From Streptomyces zagrosensis (GTDB lineage: Bacteria; Actinomycetota; Actinomycetes; Streptomycetales; Streptomycetaceae), in assembly GCF_014203645.1 (NCBI RefSeq), contig NZ_JACHJL010000018.1, positions 100,288 to 164,287 of the forward strand: a DNA stretch of 64,000 nt. Direction: 5' to 3'. The notes under the pieces are model-generated. The model saw only the letters and a program-made list of their open reading frames with translations, ran no database searches and was not told where the DNA came from. Made by a program: the position numbers and the translations under genes. Position 1 is the stretch's first letter, and each line of letters begins with the position of its first letter. This document shows positions 11,201 to 30,989 of the stretch, one piece after another.

Positions 11201-14200
11201 CGCCGCCTCCACCCACTCCACCCGCAGTGGCGTGTGCCCACCATCGGCGCTGGCCGCCTGCAACTGCTCCGCGGTCACCGCCCGGCCCACCAACGAGTTC
11301 ACCTCGGCCACCGGCGTGCCGCTCTCATCGGCCATCGCCAGGGCCACACCGCCCGGGCCATCGGTCACCAGCCGCACCCGCAGCGCGGTCGCGCCGGTGG
11401 CGTACAACTTCACCCCAGTCCAGGAGAACGGCAGCCGCACCGCGCCTGCGGGGTCAGCCGCGGCGTGCAGCGCCGCGTCCAAAAGCGCCGGATGCAGGCC
11501 GAACCCGTGAGCCGCGTCGTGCTGAGCTTCGGGCAGCCGGACCTCAGCGAAAAGCTCCCCGCCGCGCCGCCACAATGCCTGCAACCCCTGAAACACCGGC
11601 CCGTAGCCGAGACCGCTCTCGGCCAGCCGCGGATAGAACCCGTCCAGGTCCACTGCCTCGCCACCCGCTGGCGGCCACACCTTCAAGTCCCAGTCAGGCC
11701 GCGCTGCGCCGGCAGCGACAAACCCGGTCGCGTGACAGGTCCACGGCGAGTCGGCGGCGGCCTCATCGGGCCGAGAATGGATCGTCAACGGCCGCCGCTC
11801 GGAACCTTCCGCACCTTCGGGAGCTCCCACGGCGAGCTGCAACCGGACCGCCACTCCAGCGGGCAGGACCAGCGGAGCAGCCAGCGTCAGTTCCTCCAGT
11901 ACGTCACATCCGACCTGGTCACCCGCCCGGACGGCCAGGTCCACCAGCGCCGCACCCGGCACCAGCACCGTGCCCCATACGGCATGGTCGGCGAGCCACG
12001 GCTGCGACCGCACCGAAAGCCTGCCGGTCAAAACCACCTCAGCGCCGCGAGCCAGCGGCAGCGTCGCGCCAAGCAACGGGTGCCCGGCGGCGTCCAAGCC
12101 AGCCGAACGGAGATCACCGGGCACCTCCGAGACGTCAAGCCAGTAGTGGCGACGCTGGAAGGGATAGGTCGGCAGATCCAGCTGGCGCCGCGGTCCAGCT
12201 CCATATAGCGCGGTCCAGTCCACCGGAGTGCCATGGACGGCGAGGTGGGCCGCGTTGGTGAGGAGTTGGGTCCAGTTGCCTTCGTCGCGGCGCAGGGTGC
12301 CGGTGATGGTGGCTTGGTGGTGTGTTTCTTCGGTGGTTTCTTGGAGGGCGTTGGTGAGGATGGGGTGGGGGCTGATTTCGATGTAGGTGGTGTGGTGGTT
12401 GTTGAGTGCGGTGGTGGTGGCGTTGGTGAGGAGGACGGGTTGGCGGAGGTTGGTGTACCAGTAGTGGGCGGTGAGTTGTGTGGTGTCGAGTTGGGTGCCG
12501 GTGACGGTGGAGTAGAAGGGGATGTCACTGGCGGTGGGGGTGATGCCGGCGAGGTCTTGGGCGAGTTGTTGCTGGATGGCTTCGACGTAGGGGCTATGCG
12601 ATGCGTAGTCCACGTTGATGCGTCGTGCGCGGATGTTGTGTTGTTCGCAGTGGGTGAGGAGTTCTTGGATTGCGGTGGTTTCGCCGGCGATGACGGTGGT
12701 GTGGGGTCCGTTGTGGGCGGCGATGTGGAGGCGGTCTTGCCACTGTGTGAGGAGTTGGGTGGTTTGTTGTGTGGTTTGTGCGAGTGAGGCCATGGTGCCG
12801 TGGCCGGTGAGGGTGGTGTGGATGGCTTGGCTGCGGAGTGCGGTGATGCGGGCGCCGTCGTGGAGGGTGAGGGCTCCGGCGGTGACGGCTGCGGCGACTT
12901 CACCCTGGGAGTGGCCGATGACGGCGGTGGGGTGGACTCCTAGGGAGCGCCACAAGCGTGCGAGGGAGACCATGACCGCGAACAGGGCGGGTTGGACGAT
13001 GTCTACGCGTTCTAGTGGTTGCTCACTACGCAGGGCTTCGGTCAGTGACCAGTCCACGTACGGCGCGAGGGCGCTCTCACACTCGGCTATGGCTTCACGA
13101 AATACGGCGGAGGTATCGAGGAGCCCGGTAGCCATGCCGGTCCATTGGGAGCCCTGGCCGGGGAAGACGAACACCGGCTGCGAGTGGTTCCCCTGGCCGG
13201 TCACCACGGTCGCCGTCTCGCGGCCATCGGCCAGTGCACCGAGGCCGGCGAGCAATTCCGTACGATCGGCGCCGACCACGACGGCACGCCGGTCGAACAC
13301 CGAGCGCCCGATCGCCAGCGACCGCGCGATATCCGCCACCGACCACTCCGGGTGTGCCTCCACGGCGGTCCGCAGGCGTCCGGCAGTGGCGCGTAGCGCC
13401 TCGACGGAGCGTGCGGACACCTGCCAGGGCGGGCACGCTTCCGGTACGGGAGCTTGCTCCTCCGATGCCGGGTCCAGGTCCAGGTCCGGTGCCTGCTCCA
13501 GGATGACGTGCGCGTTGGTGCCGCTGACGCCGAACGACGACACGGCGGCCCGGCGTGGCCGACCCGTTGTCGGCCACTCCCGTTGTTCGGTGAGTAGCGA
13601 AACGGCGCCCGCGCTCCAGTCCACGTGCGGAGTTGGCTCGTTGACGTGGAGCGTCTTGGGGAGAATGCCGTGCCGCAGGGCGAGCACCATTTTGATGACG
13701 CCGCCGACGCCCGCCGCAGCCTGGGTGTGGCCGATGTTGGACTTGAGGGAGCCGAGCCATAGGGGCCGGTCGGCGGGGCGGCCCTGGCCGTAGGTCGCCA
13801 GGAGGGCCTGCGCCTCGATGGGATCGCCGAGCTTGGTGCCCGTGCCGTGTGCTTCCACGGCATCCACCAGGTCGGGGGAGAGCCCGGCCGCGGCCAGCGC
13901 CTGCTGGATGACCCGCTGCTGTGAGGGGCCGTTGGGCGCGGACAGACCGCTGCTCGCGCCGTCCTGGTTGACCGATGAACCCCGCAGCACGGCGAGCACC
14001 GGGTGGCCCTCGCGGCGAGCGTCGGAAAGCCGCTCGATCAGCAGCATGCCCGCGCCCTCGCCCCAGGCCGTGCCGTCTGCCGAGGCCGCGAACGACTTGC
14101 AGCGGCCATCCCTGGCCAACCCGCCCTGCCGGCTGAACTCCACGAAGGTGGTCGGCGTGGCCATCACGGTGACCCCTCCGGCCAGCGCCATGGCGCAGTC

Positions 14201-14869
14201 ACCGCGCCGCACGGCCTGCGCGGCCAGGTGCAGGGCCACCAGCGACGACGAGCACGCCGTGTCCAGCGTCACGGCCGGGCCTTCCAGGCCGAGGACATAG
14301 GCGATCCGGCCCGATGCGACGCTGCCGGAACTCCCGCTGCCGAGGAACCCGGCGACGGACTCTTCTACCTCGCCCAGGCGTGTGGCGTAGTCGTGGTACA
14401 TCAACCCAGCGAAGACGCCCACCCGGGAGCCGCGCAGCGACGCCGGGACGATGCCCGCCCGCTCGAAGGCCTCCCAGGACGTTTCCAGGAGTAGCCGCTG
14501 CTGGGGGTCCATGGCCAGCGCCTCGCGCGGGCTGATGTCGAAGAAGGCCGGGTCGAAGCCGGTGGCGCCATCCAGGAAGCCACCCTCGCGTACGTACGAG
14601 GTGCCGGGCCGCGCAGCGTCGGGATCGTAGAAGTCCTCCAGGTGCCAACCGCGTTCCGCGGGCGGCTCACCGATGGCGTCCTGGCCCGCGGTCACCAACC
14701 GCCACAGTTCCGCCGGGCTTTCGACACCGCCGGGGAATCGGCAGCTCATCCCGACGATGGCGAGAGGCTCGCGGTCGGCTTCTTCCAGCTCAGCTACCCG
14801 GCGCCGGCTCTCGGCGAGCTCGGCCGTGGCCCAGCGCAGATGCTCGCGAAACTTGTCTTCCTGTGACAC
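8291..14869 (-). CDS. Type I PKS, module 5 (KS-AT-DH-ER-KR-ACP; PieA4-type)
   Basis: This 2192-residue single-module PKS is the only fully reducing module in the window. The start is a GTG at 14869 with AGGAG upstream that overlaps the TAG stop of the module 4 gene, which suggests translational coupling. Domains by rough residue: class 1a-like docking helix 1-35; KS 36-460 (TACSSS, HGTGT, NIGHTQAAAG); AT 565-870 (GHSQGE, YASH, methylmalonyl type); DH 940-1200 (HAVWGTVLVPG, HPALLDAALH); ER 1420-1730 (HAATGGVGLAAVQLA NADPH-binding loop); KR 1735-1930 (GGTGTLG, LND, S/Y/N); ACP about 2054 (GLDSL). Its AT and the first half of its KR are near-copies of those in other modules. It should add a methyl-branched unit and reduce the preceding keto group to methylene, as needed for the skipped CH2 of piericidin-type side chains. 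The C-terminal tail (DAMDADDLIGLAFG) matches the docking helix of module 6. Confidence 0.97.
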   Translation of the reverse strand: MSQEDKFREHLRWATAELAESRRRVAELEEADREPLAIVGMSCRFPGGVESPAELWRLVTAGQDAIGEPPAERGWHLEDFYDPDAARPGTSYVREGGFLDGATGFDPAFFDISPREALAMDPQQRLLLETSWEAFERAGIVPASLRGSRVGVFAGLMYHDYATRLGEVEESVAGFLGSGSSGSVASGRIAYVLGLEGPAVTLDTACSSSLVALHLAAQAVRRGDCAMALAGGVTVMATPTTFVEFSRQGGLARDGRCKSFAASADGTAWGEGAGMLLIERLSDARREGHPVLAVLRGSSVNQDGASSGLSAPNGPSQQRVIQQALAAAGLSPDLVDAVEAHGTGTKLGDPIEAQALLATYGQGRPADRPLWLGSLKSNIGHTQAAAGVGGVIKMVLALRHGILPKTLHVNEPTPHVDWSAGAVSLLTEQREWPTTGRPRRAAVSSFGVSGTNAHVILEQAPDLDLDPASEEQAPVPEACPPWQVSARSVEALRATAGRLRTAVEAHPEWSVADIARSLAIGRSVFDRRAVVVGADRTELLAGLGALADGRETATVVTGQGNHSQPVFVFPGQGSQWTGMATGLLDTSAVFREAIAECESALAPYVDWSLTEALRSEQPLERVDIVQPALFAVMVSLARLWRSLGVHPTAVIGHSQGEVAAAVTAGALTLHDGARITALRSQAIHTTLTGHGTMASLAQTTQQTTQLLTQWQDRLHIAAHNGPHTTVIAGETTAIQELLTHCEQHNIRARRINVDYASHSPYVEAIQQQLAQDLAGITPTASDIPFYSTVTGTQLDTTQLTAHYWYTNLRQPVLLTNATTTALNNHHTTYIEISPHPILTNALQETTEETHHQATITGTLRRDEGNWTQLLTNAAHLAVHGTPVDWTALYGAGPRRQLDLPTYPFQRRHYWLDVSEVPGDLRSAGLDAAGHPLLGATLPLARGAEVVLTGRLSVRSQPWLADHAVWGTVLVPGAALVDLAVRAGDQVGCDVLEELTLAAPLVLPAGVAVRLQLAVGAPEGAEGSERRPLTIHSRPDEAAADSPWTCHATGFVAAGAARPDWDLKVWPPAGGEAVDLDGFYPRLAESGLGYGPVFQGLQALWRRGGELFAEVRLPEAQHDAAHGFGLHPALLDAALHAAADPAGAVRLPFSWTGVKLYATGATALRVRLVTDGPGGVALAMADESGTPVAEVNSLVGRAVTAEQLQAASADGGHTPLRVEWVEAALPDGPVEPDFSWALVGADDLGLGTHTAAGPPLDTYAELAELTDRGVAVPDMVLVTGATTRPADAQLPDTARAALHRVLGLAQTWLADERCAGRLVVVTRGAVAAGGGESVRDLAHAPLWGLLRSAQTENPGRFVLVDLDEHDVSRAALAGALASGEPQFAVRAGRLLVPRLVRASAGQVLEPPAGEVPWRLDTSGKGTLENLALLPHPDASAPLAPGQVRVSVRAAGMNFRDVLLGLGMVDQDVMGGEAAGVVLEVAPDVADLAPGDRVMGMVPGSFGPVAVVDRRLIVRLPEGWTFAEGASVPIAFLTAYYGLVDLANLGEGESVLIHAATGGVGLAAVQLARHVGAEVFATASPAKWGTLRALGLPADRIASSRSLDFEERIRVAAGGAGVDVVLNSLANAYVDASLRLLRDGGRFVEMGKTDIRDAAQVAAAHPGTAYLWFDLIEAGYERIGRMMGALMPLFEGGVLQPIPTSQWDVRRGVEAFRFMSQARHVGKVVLTMPPTPVREGTVLITGGTGTLGALVARHLITHHGVRHLLLLGRRGPHAPGATTLHNELTQLGATVTITACDTSNLNQLTTTLNTIPTQHPLTGIIHTAGTLNDALLTNLTPQQTNDVLQPKINTAWHLHELTKNMDLDLFVLFSSSAAVLGGPGQGNYAAANAFLDALALHRRSQGLPGVSVAWGLWERESGMTGHLSESDLMRLRRSGTTPLCDADGLELFSAALQADHAALVAMGFDAAVARDALGAQDVPPLLRQLVATPARRAVAASGGGGEVSGADALIRRLAGVPEGERSRVLLGVVREQTALVLSYASGGEVGTHQAFKQLGLDSLTAVELRNRLNAATGLRLPATLIFDHPNPAALAEHLRQELSEALGDPVGATSNGRPEAGGEEAADAEVRRILATVAPARLREAGLLGALLELATTDPALPPQDTGTHTGEDPGDLESIDAMDADDLIGLAFGSTDL
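9299..9670 (-). repeat. Duplicated KR half, copy in module 5
   Basis: About 370 bp covering the NADPH-binding half of the ketoreductase, matching 21439-21810 with only about two base differences visible (near 9330 and 9638). The rest of each KR is clearly different. Confidence 0.88.
12237..13165 (-). repeat. Homogenised AT segment, copy in module 5
   Basis: This is the second member of the five-copy AT repeat family. On the minus strand it encodes the Thr/His/Asn-rich stretch around TTTALNNHHTTYIEISPHP with codons unlike the flanking DNA. The boundary near 12237 is sharp: neighbouring DNA returns to ordinary high-GC codon use. Confidence 0.85.
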
Positions 14870-14881
14870 GTGAGCCTGCTC

Positions 14882-17800
14882 CTAAAGCCGGTTGGGGTTC
14901 GACGGAGTGCCGCGTTCGGGGGTACGCAACTGGTCGAGAGCTGCGAAGAGTTCGTCGTCGCTTGCCGATGCGAGATCGGGTTTTTCGGTGCCGCCGTCCG
15001 GATCGTCGGTCCAGCGGGACAGCAGGTCCCGCAGCCGGAGGGTGATCGCCGCCTTGGCATCGTCGTCGGCGGCGAAGGGTGTCAGGAAGGTCTCCAGGCG
15101 ATCCAGTTCGGTAAAAGCAGGGCCCATCTGTGTGTGCTGCTCCCCGTTCAACTCGGCGCAGAGATGGTTGGCCAGTGCGGTGGCGTTGGGGTAGTCGAAG
15201 ATCAGCGTGCTGGGCAGCTCGACACCGGTGTCGTCGTGCAGCAGACCCTGGAGTTCGAGGCTGGACAGGGAGTCGAAGCCCAGGTCCACGAAGCCGAGAT
15301 CCGGTTCGATGCCGTGCTCCGTCGCTTCGCCGAGCACCGTCGCCGCATGCCTGCGGACAAGGTCGGTCACGGCCCGCCGCCGCTCCGGCTCCACCATGGC
15401 CCGCAGCCGCCACCCGGACGGTGCCGCCCCGTCACCGGCCGGTGTTGTCGGCCTGGCTGGCACCGGTTCAACTGCCGTGGCCGGGCCCGTGGTCCGTTCT
15501 GCGGCTGTCGCCAGTTCCGGCGCTGTCGGCACAGCCGGTGCCGTGGGGGGTGCGGGCGGTGTGGCCAGCTCCCGGAGCAGGGCCGGCACCTGGTCCTGCT
15601 CGATGCGCGCCCGCAGCTGCGCGGAGTCGAGCTGGAGCGGGATCAGCACCGGCTCGCCGGTCATCGCGCGGGCGGTGGTGAAAAGGTTGAGCGCATCCGG
15701 TGTGGCGAGTGCGCGTACTCCGTCTCGGCCCAGCCGGTTCAGCTCGGTTCGATCCAGGTCGCCCGTCAGCGCGCTGCGTTCCTCCCACAGGCCCCAGGCC
15801 AGCGACAGGCCCGGCAGGCCCTGCGCACACCGGTGCCGGGCGAGCGCGTCCAAGAAGGCGTTGGCCGCCGCGTAACCGGCCTGGCCCGGTGGTCCGAAGG
15901 TGCCGGACGCGGAGGAGAACAGCACGAACTCCCGCAGCCCCAACCCCCTGGTCAGCTCATGTAGGTTCCAGGCCGCGTCCACCTTCGGCCGCAGCACCGC
16001 CGCGAGCCGCTCCGGCGTCAGCGCCGTCACCAAACCGTCGTCCACGACACCGGCCGCGTGCACCAGGGCCGTCAACGGATGCTCGGCGGGCACCGAGCGC
16101 AGCAACCCGCCCAGCGCCTCCCGGTCGGCAACGTCACAGGCCGCGACCGTGACCAAGGCCCCCAACTCGGTCAACTCCGCGACGAGTTCGGTCATCGAGG
16201 GCGCTTGCGCACCACGGCGGCCGACCAGCAGCAGGTGCTCGGCACCCTCCGCGGCCAACCGCCGCGCGACCAGCCCGCCGAGGGTGCCGGTGCCGCCGGT
16301 GATCAATACCGTGCCGTGCCGTGCGGAGCCTGGGAGCGCGGGGGAGTCGGGGGTGGCGGGAGCCACCGCGCGGGTGACCGGCGTCAGGCGGGGCACCAGC
16401 GCCCGGCCGTTACGCACCGCGAGCTCTGGCTCCGTGTCGAGCAGCGAGATGGTTGGCGCCCAGTCGGTCGGCGCATCGCCGCTCAGGTCAAGCAGGCCGA
16501 ACCTGCGGGGGTGCTCCGAGCGCGCGCTACGCAACAGGCCCTGGACCGCCGCACCCACCAGATCGGGGTCGGCAACCTGCGGCCCGGCGGCCACGGCACC
16601 GCGAGTGACCGCGACCAACCGGGCTGCCCCCAGACGAGGTTCGGCCAACCAGGCCCGTACCAAACCCAGCAGCTCGCTCGTCGTGGCGCGTACCGCGTCC
16701 GGCACCGACACGGGTTCCTGCCCCGGCACCTGCTGCGGCCTCGCCGGGACGGGCCACAGCACCACCGCGGGGAGTACCGCGCCCCCGGCCACCGCGGTGA
16801 CCAGCGCGTCGAGATCGGGGTAGGCCGCATCGGCGGTGAGCGGCGCGGCGCCCCCTGAGCCAAGGACCGCCACGGTGCCCGCCCCGGTGCCCGCTGCCGT
16901 GCCCCGCGCCGGGTCCGCTGCCGGGCCCGCCACTACAGCCGGGACCCAGTGCGTACGCAACAGCGGCCCCGGGCCGTCCGCGTGGCCACTGTCCGGCAGC
17001 GGCCGGGACAGCAGACTCGTGGCGGAGAAGACCGGCGTACCGGCCGCGTCGGTGGCCTCCACACTCACCGCGTGCGGGCCGGTGCGCACCAGTCGTACGC
17101 GCAGGGTGTCGGCGCCGGTCGCCGGCATCGACACGCCGTGCCACGCGTACGGAACCAACCGCTCCGCGGCGTCTGGCGGCGTGGCAGCGACAGCGGCCCG
17201 CAGCGCGGCGTCCAGGAGCGCCGGATGGAGCCCGTAATGGCCGGCCTGCGACTGGAGCTCGGACGGCAGGTCCGCCGCGGCGAACACCTCGTCGCCGCGC
17301 CGCCACACGGCGCGCAGCCCGCTGAAGGCAGGGCCTGCGCCGATGCCGAGCCGCACGGATCGCGCGGCGAAGTCGTCAAGCGCGACCGGCTCGGCGCCGG
17401 GCGGCGGCCAGTCGGTTGCAGTGAGTGATCCATGGGCCGTGGTGACGCCTGGACCGGTGGCCGTCAGCGTTCCCACGGCGTGCCGGGTCCAACGGCTGTC
17501 GGTGTCGGCCGCCGGCCGGGCGCTGAGCTCCAGCCGGCGGCGGCCGGTCGCATCCGGGGCGCCGACGAACAGCCGGATGGCGCTGCCCTCCAGCGGGTCC
17601 GCGTCCGGCTCAGGCAACTCCAGCGGGGCGGACAGCGTCAGTTCCTCGATGTGGCCGCACCCGGCCTGGGCGCCCGCCCAGCACGCCAGTTCAACGACCG
17701 CCGTGCCGGGCAGTAGCACCCGGTCAAGGACCCGGTGATCAGCGAGCCAGGGATGCGAGCGGGTGGACAGTCGGCCGGTGAACAACAGCCCGCCGGCGTC

Positions 17801-20437
17801 CGGCAGTTCGATGGCCGCGTCGAGCAGCGGATGGTCGGCAGGGGCCAGCCCGGCCGCAGCTGTGTCGGCGGTGGCGGGGCCGTCGTCCAGCCAGTAGCGC
17901 CGACCGCGGAAGGCATAGGTGGGCAGTTCCACGGCGGGTGACCCAGTGGCGGGGAACGCTGCCGACCAGTCCACCGTCAGGGCATGGACGTGCAGTTGCG
18001 CGAGCGCAGCAAGTAAGCCATCGGCGCCGCTGTCACCGCCGGTGGGCGAGGCGATGACGCGCACCTGGCGCCCGGCATCGCCGGCGAGCGCGGTGATCGT
18101 CGGCGCGGCCGTGTGGCCCTCGCCGACCTCCACGAACACCGTGTGGCCACGCCCCAGGGCCTCGCGCACGGCGGCGTCAAGACCGGCCGAAGTCGACAAG
18201 AAGGGCACCCGGGCGCCGGTCGGATCGACCGGTTCCGCAACAGCGGAGGTCACCGCGCGGGCGCCCTCCTTGAGCGACAGCGCCCCCGCCACGCACGCCC
18301 CGGCGATGCCGGCCGCGTCCTCATCGATCACCGCAGCGGGCCGTACGCCGTACTCCTCCCACAGGCCGGCCAGTGACACCAGCACAGCCCACCGCACCGC
18401 TCGGCCCGTGGCGTCCCCGGCCCCAGCCTGCGCATGAGAGCCGCTGCGCAGCACCTCGCGCACCGACCAGTTGGCGAAGCTGCTCAGCTCCTGGTCACAT
18501 TCCGCGAGGCGGTGGGCGAACGCGGGCGATGAAGCGGCCAACTCGGCGGCCCAGTCGAGCGAGTTGGGCCGCTGCGCGGGCCACGCGAGGACGAACACGG
18601 CACGGGCGTCGGAGCGTACGATCCCTCGCTCCACCCCCGGCGTGACACGGTCCGCCGCGAGGGCCCGTACCCCCGCGAGCAACTGGGCGCGGTCGGCGCC
18701 GAGGACCACCGCCCGATGGTCGAACACCGAGCGGGTCCGGGCCAGCGCCGCGCCCACCTCCACCGCCGTCAACTCCGGACGCCCCGCCACATACGCGGCC
18801 AGCCGCTCGGCCTGCGCTCGTAGCGCTGGCTCACCCCGACCGGAGAGCACCCACGCGACGCCGTCCGGGGCGGGCGTGAGCGGGCTTCCATCGGCGGCGC
18901 GGCTGGAAGCCACAGGCGCCGCACCGGACTCGCTGACGCTGCTGGCCCTATCAGCCCCATCGGCCCCAGCAGCCCCATCGGTCTCTTCGGTGCCGGAGGC
19001 CGATTCCGTCTCGGAAGGCTGCTCAAGCACCACATGCGCATTGGTGCCGCTGACCCCGAACGAGGACACCCCCGCCCGGCGCAGGCGGCCCGTGTCCGGC
19101 CACTTTCGCTGCTCGGTCAGCAACTGGACGGCACCGGCGGACCAGTCCACGTGCGGGTTGGGCGCATCGACGTGCAGGGTGCGCGGCAGCACCCCGTGCC
19201 GTAGCGCAAGGACCGTCTTGATCACCCCGGCGACGCCCGCGGCGGCCTGCGCATGGCCGATATTGGACTTCACCGAACCCAGCCACATCGGCCGATCCGC
19301 GGGGCGATCTTGGCCGTAGGTGGCCAGCAGGGCCTGTGCCTCGATGGGGTCACCGAGTGCGGTGCCCGTGCCGTGCGCCTCGACGGCGTCCACATCCGAG
19401 GGAACCAGGCCCGCCCCGTCCAGGGCCTGCCGAATCACCCGCTGCTGTGCGGGGCCGCTCGGCGCGGTCAGTCCGCTGCTGGCACCGTCCTGGTTGACGG
19501 CGCTGCCCCGGATCACCGCGAGGATACGGCGCCCGCTTCGCCGCGCGTCCGACAGCCGCTCCAGTAGCAGCATGCCGACACCCTCGCCCAGCGCGGTGCC
19601 GTCCGCGCCGGCTGCGAACGCCTTGCAGCGCGCGTCACCCGCAAGCCCGCGTTGCCGACTGAACTCGATCAGCGCCATCGGCGAGGCCATCACCGTCACT
19701 CCGCCGGCCAGCGCCAGTGCGCAGTCACCGGCCCGCAGCGCCTGCGCCGCCTGGTGCAGGGCGACGAGCGACGACGAGCAGGCCGTGTCCAAGCTGATCG
19801 CCGGACCCTGCAAGCCCAGCGCGTACGCCACCCGCCCTGACGCCACGCTGCCGGTACTGCCGTTGCCGAGATAGCCCTCGAACTCGCCAGGCGCACGCCG
19901 CAGACGAGCCGCGTAATCCTGGTAGATGACGCCCGCGAACACCCCGGTACGGGTGCCACGCAGCGCCATCGGATCGATGCCGGCCCGCTCGATCGCCTCC
20001 CAGGAGGTCTCAAGGAGCAGCCGCTGCTGCGGGTCCGTCGCCATGGCCTCGCGGGAGCTCATCCCGAAGAATCCCGAGTCGAAGGTGGCCGCATCGTGCA
20101 GAAAACCGCCCTCGCGCACGGTGACCGTGCCGTGTCGTGCCGGGTCCGCGTCGTACAGGTTCTTCTCCCAGCCCCGGTCGGTCGGGAACGGGGAAATGAC
20201 GTCCCGCCCCTGCGTGACCACCTGCCACAGATCCTCCGGGGAGGCCACCCCACCGGGGAACCGGCACGCCATGCCCACAATCGCGATCGGCTCGCTGATC
20301 CCGTACTCGACCTCGCGCAGCCGCTGCCGGGTCTTACGCAAGTCCGAAGTCAGTCGCTTGAGGGTGTCGAGGACCTTATTGTCGTTCAGCATGCTGCTGT
20401 GCGTCTCCCCTCGCGAGGTGATATCCGCGTCGTTCAT
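14882..20437 (-). CDS. Type I PKS, module 4 with a dead AT (KS-AT0-DH-KR-ACP; PieA3-type)
   Basis: This single-module PKS has 1851 residues from the ATG at 20437, which begins one base after the TGA of the module 2-3 gene. An in-frame ATG at 20464 would overlap that gene, and another at 20392 (MLNDNKVLDTLK) is also possible. KS is at about 48-470, with TACSSS, HGTGT and NIGHAQAAAG intact. The AT region (about 610-810) is only about 200 residues. The usual FPGQGSQW reads LAWPAQRPNSLDW. The GHSxGE motif reads DEDAAG, with Asp707 in the serine position. About 100 residues that normally carry the YASH/HAFH histidine are missing. DH (about 890-1130; HRVLDRVLLPG, HPALLDAAL), KR (1380-1560; VDD, S/Y/N) and ACP (about 1720; GFDSL) look intact. 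The module should therefore form a double bond but cannot load its own extender unit. A malonyl unit supplied in trans would fit the unbranched alkene of a piericidin-type chain (inference). Confidence 0.96.
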   Translation of the reverse strand: MNDADITSRGETHSSMLNDNKVLDTLKRLTSDLRKTRQRLREVEYGISEPIAIVGMACRFPGGVASPEDLWQVVTQGRDVISPFPTDRGWEKNLYDADPARHGTVTVREGGFLHDAATFDSGFFGMSSREAMATDPQQRLLLETSWEAIERAGIDPMALRGTRTGVFAGVIYQDYAARLRRAPGEFEGYLGNGSTGSVASGRVAYALGLQGPAISLDTACSSSLVALHQAAQALRAGDCALALAGGVTVMASPMALIEFSRQRGLAGDARCKAFAAGADGTALGEGVGMLLLERLSDARRSGRRILAVIRGSAVNQDGASSGLTAPSGPAQQRVIRQALDGAGLVPSDVDAVEAHGTGTALGDPIEAQALLATYGQDRPADRPMWLGSVKSNIGHAQAAAGVAGVIKTVLALRHGVLPRTLHVDAPNPHVDWSAGAVQLLTEQRKWPDTGRLRRAGVSSFGVSGTNAHVVLEQPSETESASGTEETDGAAGADGADRASSVSESGAAPVASSRAADGSPLTPAPDGVAWVLSGRGEPALRAQAERLAAYVAGRPELTAVEVGAALARTRSVFDHRAVVLGADRAQLLAGVRALAADRVTPGVERGIVRSDARAVFVLAWPAQRPNSLDWAAELAASSPAFAHRLAECDQELSSFANWSVREVLRSGSHAQAGAGDATGRAVRWAVLVSLAGLWEEYGVRPAAVIDEDAAGIAGACVAGALSLKEGARAVTSAVAEPVDPTGARVPFLSTSAGLDAAVREALGRGHTVFVEVGEGHTAAPTITALAGDAGRQVRVIASPTGGDSGADGLLAALAQLHVHALTVDWSAAFPATGSPAVELPTYAFRGRRYWLDDGPATADTAAAGLAPADHPLLDAAIELPDAGGLLFTGRLSTRSHPWLADHRVLDRVLLPGTAVVELACWAGAQAGCGHIEELTLSAPLELPEPDADPLEGSAIRLFVGAPDATGRRRLELSARPAADTDSRWTRHAVGTLTATGPGVTTAHGSLTATDWPPPGAEPVALDDFAARSVRLGIGAGPAFSGLRAVWRRGDEVFAAADLPSELQSQAGHYGLHPALLDAALRAAVAATPPDAAERLVPYAWHGVSMPATGADTLRVRLVRTGPHAVSVEATDAAGTPVFSATSLLSRPLPDSGHADGPGPLLRTHWVPAVVAGPAADPARGTAAGTGAGTVAVLGSGGAAPLTADAAYPDLDALVTAVAGGAVLPAVVLWPVPARPQQVPGQEPVSVPDAVRATTSELLGLVRAWLAEPRLGAARLVAVTRGAVAAGPQVADPDLVGAAVQGLLRSARSEHPRRFGLLDLSGDAPTDWAPTISLLDTEPELAVRNGRALVPRLTPVTRAVAPATPDSPALPGSARHGTVLITGGTGTLGGLVARRLAAEGAEHLLLVGRRGAQAPSMTELVAELTELGALVTVAACDVADREALGGLLRSVPAEHPLTALVHAAGVVDDGLVTALTPERLAAVLRPKVDAAWNLHELTRGLGLREFVLFSSASGTFGPPGQAGYAAANAFLDALARHRCAQGLPGLSLAWGLWEERSALTGDLDRTELNRLGRDGVRALATPDALNLFTTARAMTGEPVLIPLQLDSAQLRARIEQDQVPALLRELATPPAPPTAPAVPTAPELATAAERTTGPATAVEPVPARPTTPAGDGAAPSGWRLRAMVEPERRRAVTDLVRRHAATVLGEATEHGIEPDLGFVDLGFDSLSSLELQGLLHDDTGVELPSTLIFDYPNATALANHLCAELNGEQHTQMGPAFTELDRLETFLTPFAADDDAKAAITLRLRDLLSRWTDDPDGGTEKPDLASASDDELFAALDQLRTPERGTPSNPNRL

Positions 20438-20438
20438 G

Positions 20439-30959
<10,521 letters not shown>

Positions 30960-30989
30960 CGATAACTCCGAACCTCGGGGAAAGAGCGG

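Noticed and set aside
9716..12208. An 830-residue open frame on the plus strand
   Set aside because: It is antisense to the module 5 PKS, Arg/His/Gln-rich and without domains. Long antisense frames are expected in high-GC coding DNA.
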